NCBI RefSeq assembly: GCF_023700745.1
Contig: NZ_JAMPYG010000010.1
Location: 45,934-109,933 of the forward strand
Length of the DNA: 64,000 bases
Direction of reading: 5' to 3'
Source of the DNA: Rhodoferax sp.
GTDB taxonomy: Bacteria; Pseudomonadota; Gammaproteobacteria; Burkholderiales; Burkholderiaceae_C
Shown here: positions 29,528-39,574 of the stretch, one piece after another
Layout: each line of letters opens with the position of its first letter
Position numbering within the stretch: the stretch's first letter is position 1
The notes under the pieces: generated by a model
What the model was told of the DNA's origin: nothing
The model's database searches: none
Seen by the model: only the letters and a program-made list of their open reading frames with translations
Translations under genes and position numbers: made by a program

Positions 29528-31900
29528 CTATTCAACCCGGGTGATCGAAGCGGGCTTGAAGCCCAGATCGGCCAGCTTGCCCTTGCGCGCCCGGGCCGCG
29601 CGGGCGTTGTTGAGGCTGCGGATTTCCAGGGTCTCCTCACGCACCTTGCCGCCACGGCCCATGCCTTCAATGCGCACACTGCGGGTGTAGGCGGCCGCGC
29701 CAGCCAGCGTGTCCCTGGTTTCCAGGTCCATCAGCATCAGCCCCCGGCCGCCATTGGCCATGGCCTTGAGTTCGCTGATCTCAAAGGTCAAAATACGCCC
29801 GCCTGTGGACGCACAGGCAACATGGGTGGCTGGCGCGACCGCGATGGCGGCATTGGCCACCAAGGACGGCTGGCACAGGGTTTCGCCCTCGTTCACGGTG
29901 ACAAAGGCTTTGCCCGCCTTCTGGCGTGAAACCATGTTGGCCACGGTCGCGGTGAACCCGTAGGCCGCCGAACTGCTCAGCAACAATGTGGCCTCCATTG
30001 GCCCGGCAAAGTAGGACAGCAACTGGGTACCCGCCTCCAGCTCGATCAGGCTGGTGATCGGCTGGCCGTCGCCTCGGCCGCCAGGCAGCAGCGCCACCGC
30101 GACCGAATAGACGCGGCCATTGGCGCCAAAGGCCAGCAGGGTATCGACCGAGCGGCACTCAAATGCGCCATACAGCGCATCGCCCGCCTTGAAGTTGTAT
30201 TCGGGCGCCGCCGTGCCATTGAGCCGGTCACGCGCCCAGCCCTTTTGCGTCCTAACCCAGCCCTTTTGGCTCACCACCACGGTCACGGGCTCATCCACCA
30301 CCTTCACCTCAAGCACCACTTTTTTCTCGGCCTGGATCAGGGTGCGGCGGTCATCGGCAAAGGTTTTGGCGTCCACCTCGATTTCCTTGATCATCAGGCG
30401 GCGCAGCGCCGCCGGGTTGCCCAGAATTTCTTCCAGCTTCTGCTGTTCCTCACGCAGACCGGCCAGTTCCTGCTCGATCTTGATGGCCTCCAGCCGCGCC
30501 AACTGGCGCAGCCGGATTTCCAGAATGTCTTCGGCCTGCCGTTCCGAGAGATGGAAGCGTGCAATCAGAGCCGCCTTGGGCTCGTCGGCTTGGCGGATGA
30601 TGGCGATCACCTCGTCAATATTGAGCAGCACCAGCGCCCGGCCCTCCAGGATGTGAATGCGGTCCAGCACCTTGTTCAGACGGTGCCGCGTGCGCCGCTC
30701 GATGGTGGTCTGGCGGAACGCAATCCACTCGGTGACCATCTGGCGCAGCGACTTGAGCGTGGGCCGGCCGTCGAGCCCAATCATGGTCAGGTTGATCGGG
30801 CTGGAGGTTTCCAGGCTGGTGTGCGCCAGCAGCGTGTTGATGAGTTCCTGCTGGCCAATCTTGCTGGTTTTGGGCTCGCACACCAGGCGCACGGCGGCGT
30901 CCTTGCTGGACTCGTCACGCACGCCGTCCAGCACCGACAGCACGGTGGCCTTGAGCTGGTTTTGCTCCAGCGACAGGGCTTTTTTGCCGGCCTTGATCTT
31001 GGGGTTGGTCAGCTCTTCAATTTCTTCCAGCACACGCTGGGTGCTGACACCGGGCGGCAGCTCGGTGACCACCAGCTGCCACTGACCACGCGCCAGTTCC
31101 TCGATCTTCCAGCGCGCCCGGCATTTCAAGGAACCGCGACCACTGCGGTAAGCCTCGGCGATTTCCGCGGCGCTGCTGATGATCTGGCCACCGCCAGGAA
31201 AGTCCGGGCCTGGCAGCAAGGCAAACAATTCATCGTCCGGCAGGTTGGGCGTCCTGATCAGCGCCACGCAGGCATCGGCCACCTCGCGCAGGTTGTGGCT
31301 CGGGATCTCGGTGGCCAGACCCACGGCAATGCCGCTGGCGCCGTTGAGCAGGGCAAACGGCAGGCGCGCCGGCAACTGGTTGGGTTCTTCGGTGGAGCCG
31401 TCGTAGTTGGGTGAGAAGTCAACCGTGCCCTCGTCGATTTCGTCGAGCAGCAGGCTGGTGATTTTGGCCAGTCGCGCCTCGGTGTACCGCATGGCGGCAG
31501 CGCCGTCACCATCGCGACTGCCAAAGTTGCCCTGGCCGTCAATCAGCGGGTAGCGTTGCGAAAAGTCCTGCGCCATGCGCACCAGCGCGTCGTAGGCCGC
31601 GCTGTCGCCGTGCGGGTGGTAACGGCCCAGCACGTCCCCCACCACGCGCGCGCATTTGACCGGTTTGGCCCCGGTGTTGCCGTTGGCACCGCCAAAGCCC
31701 AGGCCCATGCGGCTCATGGCGTACAAAATGCGCCGCTGCACCGGTTTCTGGCCGTCACACACGTCTGGCAAGGCGCGTCCCTTGACCACGCTCAGGGCGT
31801 ATTCCAGGTAGGCCTGCTGGGCATAGGTAGCCAGGTTCAGCGCGTCGTCACCCTCGGGTTGGGACGGGGCCGGGGGGTTAATAATGAGTTGGTCAGTCAT
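29528..31900 (-). CDS. parC: DNA topoisomerase IV subunit A
   Basis: 790 residues. The N-terminal breakage-reunion domain has [37 protein letters not shown], and the catalytic Tyr lies in [11 protein letters not shown] (about residue 138). Coiled-coil and beta-pinwheel C-terminal segments follow. It decatenates daughter chromosomes with ParE. It is separated from parE by a 405-bp repeat-containing gap, so the two are close but possibly not one simple transcript. Confidence 0.96.
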   Translation of the reverse strand: MTDQLIINPPAPSQPEGDDALNLATYAQQAYLEYALSVVKGRALPDVCDGQKPVQRRILYAMSRMGLGFGGANGNTGAKPVKCARVVGDVLGRYHPHGDSAAYDALVRMAQDFSQRYPLIDGQGNFGSRDGDGAAAMRYTEARLAKITSLLLDEIDEGTVDFSPNYDGSTEEPNQLPARLPFALLNGASGIAVGLATEIPSHNLREVADACVALIRTPNLPDDELFALLPGPDFPGGGQIISSAAEIAEAYRSGRGSLKCRARWKIEELARGQWQLVVTELPPGVSTQRVLEEIEELTNPKIKAGKKALSLEQNQLKATVLSVLDGVRDESSKDAAVRLVCEPKTSKIGQQELINTLLAHTSLETSSPINLTMIGLDGRPTLKSLRQMVTEWIAFRQTTIERRTRHRLNKVLDRIHILEGRALVLLNIDEVIAIIRQADEPKAALIARFHLSERQAEDILEIRLRQLARLEAIKIEQELAGLREEQQKLEEILGNPAALRRLMIKEIEVDAKTFADDRRTLIQAEKKVVLEVKVVDEPVTVVVSQKGWVRTQKGWARDRLNGTAAPEYNFKAGDALYGAFECRSVDTLLAFGANGRVYSVAVALLPGGRGDGQPITSLIELEAGTQLLSYFAGPMEATLLLSSSAAYGFTATVANMVSRQKAGKAFVTVNEGETLCQPSLVANAAIAVAPATHVACASTGGRILTFEISELKAMANGGRGLMLMDLETRDTLAGAAAYTRSVRIEGMGRGGKVREETLEIRSLNNARAARARKGKLADLGFKPASITRVE

Positions 31901-31960
31901 GGCAAAACAGTTTCAAAAATTCAAAATTCAAGTAGCAATAGCGTTGCGTCAGGTAACCCG

Positions 31961-32034
31961 CGAGGCAGGCCCTGTGGGCGGCTTCCTCATACTGGAGTAC
32001 CAGAAATCGTCAGCCCCCCACAGGGCCTACCTCG
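31961..32034. repeat. Structured repeat, copy A (parC-parE gap)
   Basis: Arms CGAGGCAGGCCCTGTGGG (31961-31978) and CCCACAGGGCCTACCTCG (32017-32034) pair with one mismatch and the stem continues inward. The loop holds a core, CCTCATACTGG-AGTA-CCAGAAATCG, with its own CTGG/CCAG mini-hairpin. The core matches copy B in opposite orientation at about 29 of 32 positions over 31978-32009, while the outer stem sequence differs between copies. It resembles a mobile or dispersed palindromic element. Part of the 405-bp non-coding gap 31901-32305. Confidence 0.65.
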
Positions 32035-32128
32035 CTGGTCGCATTGGGGGTGCAAACCTGGTCAAACAATACACCGCTTGAATTCCGGTTTCCGGTTTTC
32101 AAACGTAAGTGAAGCACCCAACTATCAG

Positions 32129-32202
32129 CGCTGTGACTGGCTTGGGTGGTCACCGATTTCTGGTACCCCAGTATGAGGTGGCCGCCCAAGCCAGTCACGG
32201 CG
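32129..32202. repeat. Structured repeat, copy B (parC-parE gap), inverted
   Basis: Arms GTGACTGGCTTGGGTGG (32133-32149) and CCGCCCAAGCCAGTCAC (32182-32198) pair with one mismatch; the stem extends outward to 32129 and 32202 with one more mismatch. Between them lies the reverse complement of the copy A core. Because the stems of A and B differ in sequence but both pair, selection or mechanism seems to keep the secondary structure rather than the flanking sequence. Confidence 0.65.
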
Positions 32203-32242
32203 CAGCGCGCAACCAACCAATCTACAAAACCCAAAAATCCCT

Positions 32243-32276
32243 GGATTGCCACGTCGCTACGCTCCTCGCAATGACA
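32243..32276. repeat. Dispersed repeat fragment ending in TCGCAATGACA
   Basis: GGATTGCCACGTCGCTACGC and the following TCCTCGCAATGACA resemble a very common bacterial intergenic repeat. The terminal 11-mer TCGCAATGACA is identical to the right end of the element at 40671-40802. It lies just 29 bp past the parE stop on the far side of the two structured repeats. Only one end is recognised here. Confidence 0.5.
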
Positions 32277-32305
32277 AATTTAGAGGCTGAGGAAATTTCG
32301 GATGC

Positions 32306-34276
32306 CTAAACATCAATCTCCACCGAATCCCCATGCAGTTCCATCAGCTCGCGCCGCGCCGCGGCTTCCCCCTTGCCCATCAGCTTGCTCATGAGTTCGG
32401 AAGTTTGCAGCACACTCTGGCTCCCCAGATGCACCGGCAACAAGCGGCGCGTGTCGGGGTTCAGCGTGGTGTCCCACAACTGCTCGGCATTCATTTCGCC
32501 CAAACCCTTGAAGCGACTGATGGTCCAGGCGCCTTCGCGCACGCCTTCCTTGCGCAGCTTGTCCAGGATCGCGGTGAGTTCACCTTCGTCGAGGGCATAG
32601 GCCTTGGACGCCGGCTTTTTGCCGCGCGCCGGCGCGTCCACACGAAACAGCGGTGGTCGGGCCACAAAGACATGGCCGGCGTCAATCAGCTTGGGAAAGT
32701 GCTTGAAAAACAAGGTCAGCAGCAGTACCTGGATGTGCGAGCCGTCGACGTCGGCATCACTCAGAATGCAAATCTTGCCGTAGCGCAGACCGCTTAGATC
32801 GGGGCTGTCATCCACGCCGTGCGGATCAACGCCAATGGCCACGGCAATGTCGTGGATTTCGTTATTGGCAAAGAGTCGGTCACGCTCGACCTCCCAAGTG
32901 TTCAGCACCTTGCCGCGCAGCGGCAACACCGCCTGGCTTTCCTTGTTGCGGCCCATCTTGGCGCTGCCGCCGGCCGAGTCGCCTTCGACCAGAAACACCT
33001 CGTTCTCGGCAATGTCGCGGCTCTCGCAGTCGGTGAGTTTGCCCGGCAACACCGCCACCCCCGAGCCCTTGCGCTTTTCGACCTTCTGGCCGGCTTTCTG
33101 GCGTGATTGCGCCGCTTTGATGGCGATTTCGGCCAGTTTCTTGCCGTATTCCACATTCTGGTTCAGCCACAGCTCCAGCGCTGGCCGGACAAAGTTGGAC
33201 ACCAGGCGCACCGCATCGCGCGAATTCAGGCGCTCCTTGATCTGGCCCTGAAACTGCGGGTCCAGCACCTTGGTGGACAGCACAAAACTGGCACGCGCAA
33301 ACACGTCGTCGGGCAGCAGCTTGACGCCCTTGGGCAGCAGCGAATGCAGTTCCACAAAACTCTTGACGGCGGTGTACAGGCCATCGCGCAGGCCCGACTC
33401 GTGGGTGCCGCCGGCCGGGGTCGGGATCAGGTTGACATAACTCTCGCGCACCGGCTGGCCGTCTTCGGTGAAGGCCACGCACCAGGCCGCGCCCTCACCT
33501 TCGGCAAAATTGTCGTTGTTGGCGTCGGCAAAACCCTCGCCTTCAAACAGCGGAATGACGGGTTCGCCGGTCAGGGTTTGGGTCAAATAATCACGCAGGC
33601 CGCCCTTGAACAGCCAGGTCTGGGTCTCCTTGTTCTTCTCCTGCACCAAAGTCACCGAAACACCCGGCATCAGCACCGCCTTGCTGCGCAGCAGGTGCTC
33701 CAGATGCGCCATCGGCCAGGTCAGGGACTCAAAATATTTGCCGTCGGGCCAGACCCGCACCGTGGTGCCTGATTTGCGGTCGCCCTCGCCGGCCTGGCGC
33801 ACGCTCAGGGGCTCGATCACGTCGCCACCGGCAAACACCAGGCGCGCCACCTGGCCTTCGCGGTAGGTCGTGGCCTCCAGTTTGAGCGACAGCGCATTGG
33901 TCACGCTCACACCCACGCCATGCAGGCCGCCGGAAAAGCTGTAGGCACCGCCCTGGCCCTTGTCAAACTTGCCACCGGCGTGCAACTGGGTAAACACCAG
34001 TTCGATCACCGGAGCGTGCTCGGTGGGGTGCATGCCGAACGGAATGCCGCGGCCATCGTCTTCCACCGTGATCGAGCCATCGGCGTGCACAATGGTCTTG
34101 ATCTTTTTGCCGTGCCCGGCAAGCGCTTCGTCGGCCGCGTTGTCGAGCACTTCCTGGATGATGTGCATCGGGCTGTCGGTGCGGGTGTACATGCCCGGAC
34201 GCTGTTTGACCGGCTCCAGCCCTTTCAGGACACGGATCGAGTTTTCGGAATATTCGGGATTGGGTTTGCTTGCCAT
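32306..34276 (-). CDS. parE: DNA topoisomerase IV subunit B
   Basis: 656 residues from ATG 34276; an ATG at 34285 is an alternative. The GHKL ATPase domain has VLDNAADEALAGHG and the ATP lid GGLHGVGVSVTNAL; the TOPRIM domain has LVEGDSAGGSAKMGR and ILSDADVDGSHIQ. It supplies ATP-driven strand passage to ParC. Divergent from the GGDEF gene across 97 bp. Confidence 0.96.
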   Translation of the reverse strand: MASKPNPEYSENSIRVLKGLEPVKQRPGMYTRTDSPMHIIQEVLDNAADEALAGHGKKIKTIVHADGSITVEDDGRGIPFGMHPTEHAPVIELVFTQLHAGGKFDKGQGGAYSFSGGLHGVGVSVTNALSLKLEATTYREGQVARLVFAGGDVIEPLSVRQAGEGDRKSGTTVRVWPDGKYFESLTWPMAHLEHLLRSKAVLMPGVSVTLVQEKNKETQTWLFKGGLRDYLTQTLTGEPVIPLFEGEGFADANNDNFAEGEGAAWCVAFTEDGQPVRESYVNLIPTPAGGTHESGLRDGLYTAVKSFVELHSLLPKGVKLLPDDVFARASFVLSTKVLDPQFQGQIKERLNSRDAVRLVSNFVRPALELWLNQNVEYGKKLAEIAIKAAQSRQKAGQKVEKRKGSGVAVLPGKLTDCESRDIAENEVFLVEGDSAGGSAKMGRNKESQAVLPLRGKVLNTWEVERDRLFANNEIHDIAVAIGVDPHGVDDSPDLSGLRYGKICILSDADVDGSHIQVLLLTLFFKHFPKLIDAGHVFVARPPLFRVDAPARGKKPASKAYALDEGELTAILDKLRKEGVREGAWTISRFKGLGEMNAEQLWDTTLNPDTRRLLPVHLGSQSVLQTSELMSKLMGKGEAAARRELMELHGDSVEIDV

Positions 34277-34373
34277 GGCGCGCATTGTATGAATACCCAG
34301 TTTTCAAAGGCACTCCACAACCCGTGGCTTACGAACTTTTGAACTTGCGCCGCATAATTGGCAGCACACGTTC

Positions 34374-35378
34374 ATGAATACACAAATAACCGTCGACAGC
34401 AACATGCTACTGAGCCCTTCCATCCCCAACTTGCCCAGGTTGCTTGAAGTGTGCATTGAGCACATGAACGATGCCATCGTGATCACCGAGGCGGAGCCCA
34501 TCGATCATCCCGGCCCCCGAATCGTCTGGGTCAACAAGATTTTTTATGAGCGCCACGGCTACCGCCCGGATGAGGTGATCGGCAACACCCCGCGCATATT
34601 GCAAGGGCCAGATACCGATCGCGCCACGCTCGACCGGGTGCGCGAGGCGCTTTCCAAATGGCAGCCTGTCCGCGCAGAACTGCTGAATTACCGCAAGGAT
34701 GGAACGTCTTACTGGAACGAGTTTGAGATTGTCCCCGTGGCCAATGACCAAGGCTGGTTTACGCACTGGGTGTCGGTGCAACGCGACACCACCGAGCGCA
34801 AGCAGATGGAAGAACAGGTGCATCAACTCGCCTTCTATGACTCGCTCACCAACCTGCCCAACCGTCGCCTGCTCTGTGACCGCTTGAACCAGGCCCTGGC
34901 GGCCAGCAAACGCAGCAGCCACTACGGCGCCCTGATGTTCCTGGATCTTGACAATTTCAAACGGGTGAATGACACCCATGGCCACGGGGTGGGTGATGCA
35001 CTGTTGTACAAGGTCGCCAAGCAACTGAAAAAATGTGTGCGTGAGACTGACACCGTGTCACGCTTCGGCGGTGACGAATTTGTGGTGCTGCTAAGTGACT
35101 TGTTTGTCGATCTGGCCACCTCCATCAAACGCGCTTCCATCATCGCCGAAAAAATTCGCGCCACGCTCACTCAACCCTACCATCTGGCCGTCAGCCAGGA
35201 CGGCCAAGCCGAACACCAGATCGAATACCGCTGCTCCGCCAGCTTGGGCGTGGTCATGTTCGCCGGCCAGCAGGCCTCTGGGAGCGACCTGCTGAAGTGG
35301 GCCGATACCGCGATGTACCAGGCCAAAAATGCCGGCCGCAATGCAATCCGGTTTTATCAACCCACAGAACACGCCTGA
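34374..35378 (+). CDS. PAS-GGDEF diguanylate cyclase
   Basis: 334 residues. A PAS/PAC domain (about residues 25-145, including GYRPDEVIGNTPRILQGPDTDR and WVSVQRDTTERKQ) precedes a GGDEF domain (about 160-330) with the intact catalytic motif RFGGDEFVVLL and the substrate strand LMFLDLDNFKRVNDTHGHGVGD. It should make cyclic di-GMP. No RxxD autoinhibitory I-site is evident five residues before GGDEF (CVRETDTVSRF has ETDT). The PAS resembles LOV but lacks the flavin-binding Cys. Soluble, no membrane span seen. Confidence 0.88.
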   Translation: MNTQITVDSNMLLSPSIPNLPRLLEVCIEHMNDAIVITEAEPIDHPGPRIVWVNKIFYERHGYRPDEVIGNTPRILQGPDTDRATLDRVREALSKWQPVRAELLNYRKDGTSYWNEFEIVPVANDQGWFTHWVSVQRDTTERKQMEEQVHQLAFYDSLTNLPNRRLLCDRLNQALAASKRSSHYGALMFLDLDNFKRVNDTHGHGVGDALLYKVAKQLKKCVRETDTVSRFGGDEFVVLLSDLFVDLATSIKRASIIAEKIRATLTQPYHLAVSQDGQAEHQIEYRCSASLGVVMFAGQQASGSDLLKWADTAMYQAKNAGRNAIRFYQPTEHA

Positions 35379-35486
35379 AACGCGAGGTGCGTTGGCATGG
35401 CATCAGTCAAGCACGGGGTAACATCGGCACATCAGGGAAAACCCCGATATTGCTTTGTTTTTCATTTGAACCCCGGACCTTTGACC

Positions 35487-36635
35487 ATGAAACTTACTCC
35501 TACCCATTCCGTTTCACTTCGTCTCACCACTGTTGCCGTGTTGGGGCTTGCCACTGCCTTCGCCTATGCTCAGGACGTGCAAACCGTGCGTATCGCACAC
35601 GCCGGCCCGACTTCGGGTGGCATTGCCCACATCGGCAAAGATACAGAAAACGGCGTGCGCATGGCCATCGACGAACTGAACACCCAGGCCATTGTCATTG
35701 GCGGCAAGAAAATCAAATTTGAACTGGCGGCCGAGGATGATGCAGGCGACCCGCGTCAGGCAACCGCAGTGGCACAAAAACTGTGTGACTCCAAAGTGGC
35801 TGGCGTGGTCGGCCACTTGCAGTCGGGCACCACCATCCCGGCTTCTTCTGTGTACAACAAATGCGACCTGCCCCACATCACCGTTGCGGCGACCAACCCC
35901 GACGTGACCAAGCGCGGCTACGCCACCACCTTCCGTCTGATTGCCGACGACAACGCACTGGGTGCGGCGCTGGCCGTCTATGCCAGCGACAAACTCAAAC
36001 TCAAAACAGTCGCCGTCATTGACGACCGCACAGCCTATGGCCAGGGCTTGGCCAATGTCTTCAAGGCCACCGCCAAACAAAAGGGCATGCAGATCCTGGC
36101 CGAAGAGTTCACCACGGACAAGGCCACCGATTTCATGGCCATCCTGACCAATATCAAGAGCAAGAAACCAGATGCCATCTTTTACGGCGGTCTCGACTCC
36201 CAGGCCGGCCCCATGCTGCGCCAGATGGACCAGTTGGGCCTGAGCAATGTCAAGTTCTTTGGCGGTGACGGCATGTGCACCGAGAAACTGGGAGAGCTTG
36301 CCAGCAAGGCGGCTGCACTCAAGGGCGTAACCTGCGCCACGGGCGGTGCCTCCGTGCAAAAAATGCAGGGCGGCGCGGCCTGGAAGAAAAAATACGATGC
36401 CCGTTTTCCTGGCCAGTTCCAGATTTACAGCCCCTACGCCTACGATGCCACCTACGTTTTAGTGGATGCCATGAAACGCGCCCAATCCGTCGAGCCCGCG
36501 GTCTACACCCCGTTCATCGGCAAAACCAAGCTCAAGGGCATCACCGCCAACATCGCCTTCACCCCGAAAAACGAGTTGACCGTACCCGCCGTGACACTGT
36601 ACTCGTACAAGGACAACGTGCGCGCAGAGCATTAA
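35487..36635 (+). CDS. Branched-chain amino acid-type ABC solute-binding protein (LivJ-like)
   Basis: 382 residues from ATG 35487 with a signal peptide (TTVAVLGLATAFAYA-Q). Mature LivJ-family features are VRIAHAGPTSGGIAHIGKDTENGVRMAIDELN, DDAGDPRQATAVAQKL and VVGHLQSGTTIPASSVY. It binds an amino acid or small organic acid in the periplasm. No liv permease or ATPase genes are adjacent, so it is an orphan that must share a transporter encoded elsewhere. Confidence 0.88.
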   Translation: MKLTPTHSVSLRLTTVAVLGLATAFAYAQDVQTVRIAHAGPTSGGIAHIGKDTENGVRMAIDELNTQAIVIGGKKIKFELAAEDDAGDPRQATAVAQKLCDSKVAGVVGHLQSGTTIPASSVYNKCDLPHITVAATNPDVTKRGYATTFRLIADDNALGAALAVYASDKLKLKTVAVIDDRTAYGQGLANVFKATAKQKGMQILAEEFTTDKATDFMAILTNIKSKKPDAIFYGGLDSQAGPMLRQMDQLGLSNVKFFGGDGMCTEKLGELASKAAALKGVTCATGGASVQKMQGGAAWKKKYDARFPGQFQIYSPYAYDATYVLVDAMKRAQSVEPAVYTPFIGKTKLKGITANIAFTPKNELTVPAVTLYSYKDNVRAEH

Positions 36636-36687
36636 GGGTTAAAGGCCTGGCGGGTGCAGGGTAGGCATAGTTCGGTATATTCCAGAC

Positions 36688-37908
36688 ATGTCGCATCCTG
36701 CCAAAACACTTTCCATGAACCAGGTCCTGCTGTGCGGGGCCGTCATTGTCACGCTCTCCATGGGCATCCGCCACGGCTTTGGGCTGTGGCTGCAACCCAT
36801 GACGCAAGACCTGAACTGGAGCCGTGAAACCTTTGCCTTTGCCCTGGCCATTCAAAATCTGGTGTGGGGGTTTACCGGCATTTTTGCCGGTATGCTGGCC
36901 GACCGATTTGGCGCTTTTCGCGTCATTGTGGGCGGTGCCCTGCTGTACGCCCTGGGGCTGCTGGGCATGGCCCATGCCACCACCGCGCTGATGCTGTCGC
37001 TGAGTGCCGGGGTGCTGATTGGCATGGCGCAAGCGGGCACCACCTACGCCATCATTTATGGTGTGATCGGGCGCAACATCAGCGCCAGCAGGCGCTCCTG
37101 GGCCATGGGCGTGGCAGCGGCGGCAGGCTCCTTTGGCCAGTTCCTGATGGTACCGACCGAAGGTTTCCTGATTGACAGCCTGGGCTGGCAGCAGGCTTTG
37201 GTGGCGCTGGCGCTGTCGGCGTTGCTGATCATGCCACTGGCCTGGGGCTTGCGCGAGCCGGGTTTCAGGGGCGGCGCCGGGCATTTTCGCGAGCAATCCA
37301 TCATGCAGGCGCTGCGCGAGGCCTTCCAATACCGCAGTTTCCAGTTGCTGATGGCCGGTTATTTTGTCTGCGGTTTCCAGGTGGTGTTTATTGGCGTGCA
37401 CATGCCGAGCTACCTGAAAGACCAGGGACTTGCATCCAACGTGGCCAGCATCTCACTGGCGCTGATTGGCCTGTTCAATGTGTTTGGCACTTACGCGGCA
37501 GGCGTGCTGGGCCAGCGCATGCAGAAGAAAAACATCCTGGCCTTCATTTACCTTTCACGCGCTGTCATCATCAGCATCTTTTTGCTGGTGCCGCTGTCAC
37601 CCATGAGCGTTTACGTATTTTCGGCCGTGATGGGCCTGCTGTGGCTGTCCACCGTGCCGCCAACCAACGCCACCGTGGCTCAGATTTTTGGCGTGGCGCA
37701 TCTGTCGATGCTCGGCGGCTTTGTATTTTTCAGCCACCAGATCGGCTCGTTCATGGGGGTTTGGCTGGGCGGCTATCTGTTTGACCGTACCGGCAGTTAC
37801 GACATTGTCTGGTACATCGCGATTGCTCTGGGCGTGCTGGCAGCGCTGGTCAACCTACCGATCAAGGAAGCCGCCATTGTGCGCACGCCCGTGCCACAGG
37901 GGGCATGA
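36688..37908 (+). CDS. MFS transporter (OxlT/monocarboxylate-type)
   Basis: 406 residues with about 12 membrane spans. SMGIRHGFGLWLQPMTQDLNWSRETFAFALAIQNLVWG is the typical opening of bacterial MCT/OxlT-like carriers, and GMLADRFGAFRVIVGG is the MFS loop 2-3 motif. It likely moves a carboxylate. TATATT at 36676-36681 lies only seven bases before the ATG, which would give a leaderless or very short-leader transcript; MNQVLL at 36715 is an alternative start. Confidence 0.85.
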   Translation: MSHPAKTLSMNQVLLCGAVIVTLSMGIRHGFGLWLQPMTQDLNWSRETFAFALAIQNLVWGFTGIFAGMLADRFGAFRVIVGGALLYALGLLGMAHATTALMLSLSAGVLIGMAQAGTTYAIIYGVIGRNISASRRSWAMGVAAAAGSFGQFLMVPTEGFLIDSLGWQQALVALALSALLIMPLAWGLREPGFRGGAGHFREQSIMQALREAFQYRSFQLLMAGYFVCGFQVVFIGVHMPSYLKDQGLASNVASISLALIGLFNVFGTYAAGVLGQRMQKKNILAFIYLSRAVIISIFLLVPLSPMSVYVFSAVMGLLWLSTVPPTNATVAQIFGVAHLSMLGGFVFFSHQIGSFMGVWLGGYLFDRTGSYDIVWYIAIALGVLAALVNLPIKEAAIVRTPVPQGA

Positions 37909-37912
37909 GGCC

Positions 37913-38038
37913 ATGAAACCGGTTCAGAAAGTCCTGCTCTACACCGGCCTGCTGCTGGTGCTGGGGTTGGTGTTTGCCATGTACACCCGGCCCGATTTCG
38001 TCATGACGCTGGCCAACCAGGTGTGGGGTTGCTTTTAG
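37913..38038 (+). CDS. 41-residue single-span membrane peptide
   Basis: ATG at 37913 gives MKPVQKVLLYTGLLLVLGLVF and ends GCF before TAG at 38036-38038. It has a short basic N-terminus, one hydrophobic helix of about 17 residues and a polar tail. Too short for the ORF track. It starts 4 bp after the MFS stop (GAGGCC before the ATG), and its stop overlaps the GTG of the methyltransferase gene, the packing expected of a real gene. Function unknown. Confidence 0.6.
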   Translation: MKPVQKVLLYTGLLLVLGLVFAMYTRPDFVMTLANQVWGCF

Positions 38039-38613
38039 TGACTGAACACCATGTGAGCGAACCCTCTGACTGGGTGCGACGTTGGCAGCATTTGATTAGC
38101 CCAGGTGCGCGCGTGCTGGACGTGGCCTGCGGCTCGGGTCGCCACATGGCATGGCTGGCCCAACGGGCTTGTTTCTGCACCGGCATCGACCGATCGGCGC
38201 AAGCGCTAACGGAAGCCGGACGCTATGGCAACACGGTTCTGGCGGATATTGAAAACGGGCCCTGGCCTCTGATCCAAAATGGTCTGCCACAGCAATTTGA
38301 CGTGGTGCTGGTGACCAATTACCTGTGGCGGGAGCTGTTTCCGGTGCTGCGGCAAAGCCTGGCACCGGATGGCTTGTTGCTTTATGAAACCTTTGCACAA
38401 GGGAATGAGGCCGTAGGCAAACCGTCCCGGCCCGATTTCTTGCTGCAAACCGGCGAATTGCTGCGCTTGTGCCAAAGCCTGCGCATTGTGGCGTTTGAGG
38501 ATGGTTTTTTACCGCATCCCGAGCGCTTTGTGCAACGCATTGTGGCGTTCAGGCAGTCGCATGCCCCTGAAGACGGGCGGCCACCCACGCGTTACCCACT
38601 CTCGCTAGAATGA
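38038..38613 (+). CDS. Class I SAM-dependent methyltransferase
   Basis: 191 residues from GTG 38038, which overlaps the preceding TAG; a GTG at 38023 is the alternative. Motif I VLDVACGSGRHMAWLA (about residues 27-42) is the SAM-binding loop, GIDRS the acidic ribose-binding loop, and FDVVLVTNYLWRELF motif IV. It resembles TehB/UbiE-like small methyltransferases of unknown substrate. Encoded just ahead of dapA. Confidence 0.8.
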   Translation: MTEHHVSEPSDWVRRWQHLISPGARVLDVACGSGRHMAWLAQRACFCTGIDRSAQALTEAGRYGNTVLADIENGPWPLIQNGLPQQFDVVLVTNYLWRELFPVLRQSLAPDGLLLYETFAQGNEAVGKPSRPDFLLQTGELLRLCQSLRIVAFEDGFLPHPERFVQRIVAFRQSHAPEDGRPPTRYPLSLE

Positions 38614-38639
38614 GCGGCTAATCTATTTACCTGCACAAG

Positions 38640-39533
38640 ATGTCACATTCAAAGCCTACTCTCACCGGCAGTATTGTTGCCCTGGTCACCCCCATGCACC
38701 CTGACGGCAGCGTGGACTACCCGGCGCTACGCAAACTGATCGACTGGCACATTGCCGAGGAAACGGATTGCATCGGTGTGGTTGGCACCACCGGCGAGTC
38801 ACCCACCGTCAGCGTGGAAGAACACCGTGAAATCATCCGTGTGGCGGTAGAACAAGCCGCCGGGCGCGTGCCCATCATGGCTGGCTGCGGTTCCAACTCC
38901 ACCCTGGAGGCCATTGAACTGGCCAAGTTCGCCAAGAAAGTGGGCGCCGATTGCCAATTGCAGGTGGTGCCTTACTACAACAAGCCCACCCAGGAAGGCC
39001 AGTACCAGCACTTCAAGACCATTGCCGAAGCGGTTGACCTGCCCATGGTGCTGTACAACGTGCCCGGGCGCACGGTCGCGGACATGGCACTCGACACCGT
39101 GCTGCGCCTGACCCAGGTGCCCGGTATCGTGGGCATCAAGGAAGCCACCGGCAACATCGACCGTGCCCAATGGCTGATTCGCGAAGTCCCCAAGCACTTT
39201 GCCATTTATTCAGGTGATGATCCCACTGCAGTAGCGTTGATGCTGTGCGGCGGTCATGGCAACATCAGCGTCACGGCCAATGTGGCCCCGCGCCTGATGC
39301 ACGCGTTGTGCATGGCCGCCCTCGCCGGTGATGTCAAACGCGCCATGGAAATTCAGTTCAAATTGATGCCATTGCATAAAAACCTGTTTGTCGAAGCCAA
39401 CCCGATCCCTGTGAAGTGGGCCGTGGCACGCATGAACCTGTGTGGCGGTACGCTGCGTTTGCCCATGACAGAGCTGACCCCCGCCTACGTGCCGGTGGTA
39501 GAAGCCGCCTTGCGCGACGTTGGCCTGATTTGA
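38640..39533 (+). CDS. dapA: 4-hydroxy-tetrahydrodipicolinate synthase
   Basis: 297 residues, TIM-barrel class I aldolase. [10 protein letters not shown] near residue 47 holds the Thr pair of the catalytic triad, [12 protein letters not shown] contains the catalytic Tyr, and GIKEATGN contains the Schiff-base Lys (about residue 166). It condenses pyruvate with aspartate semialdehyde in lysine and diaminopimelate synthesis. Followed by bamC, a conserved order in beta- and gammaproteobacteria. TAGAAT about 30 bp upstream of the ATG may be its -10. Confidence 0.95.
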   Translation: MSHSKPTLTGSIVALVTPMHPDGSVDYPALRKLIDWHIAEETDCIGVVGTTGESPTVSVEEHREIIRVAVEQAAGRVPIMAGCGSNSTLEAIELAKFAKKVGADCQLQVVPYYNKPTQEGQYQHFKTIAEAVDLPMVLYNVPGRTVADMALDTVLRLTQVPGIVGIKEATGNIDRAQWLIREVPKHFAIYSGDDPTAVALMLCGGHGNISVTANVAPRLMHALCMAALAGDVKRAMEIQFKLMPLHKNLFVEANPIPVKWAVARMNLCGGTLRLPMTELTPAYVPVVEAALRDVGLI

Positions 39534-39574
39534 CGCCAGGTTGCCCCACTGAACCGATATCCGAAGGAACCTTT

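Noticed and set aside
30245-31414. 389-codon plus-strand ORF opposite parC
   Set aside because: Shadow of a conserved housekeeping gene.
31900-32305. CRISPR-like array in the parC-parE gap
   Set aside because: Only two copies in inverted orientation, each with its own stem; no regular direct repeats or spacers.
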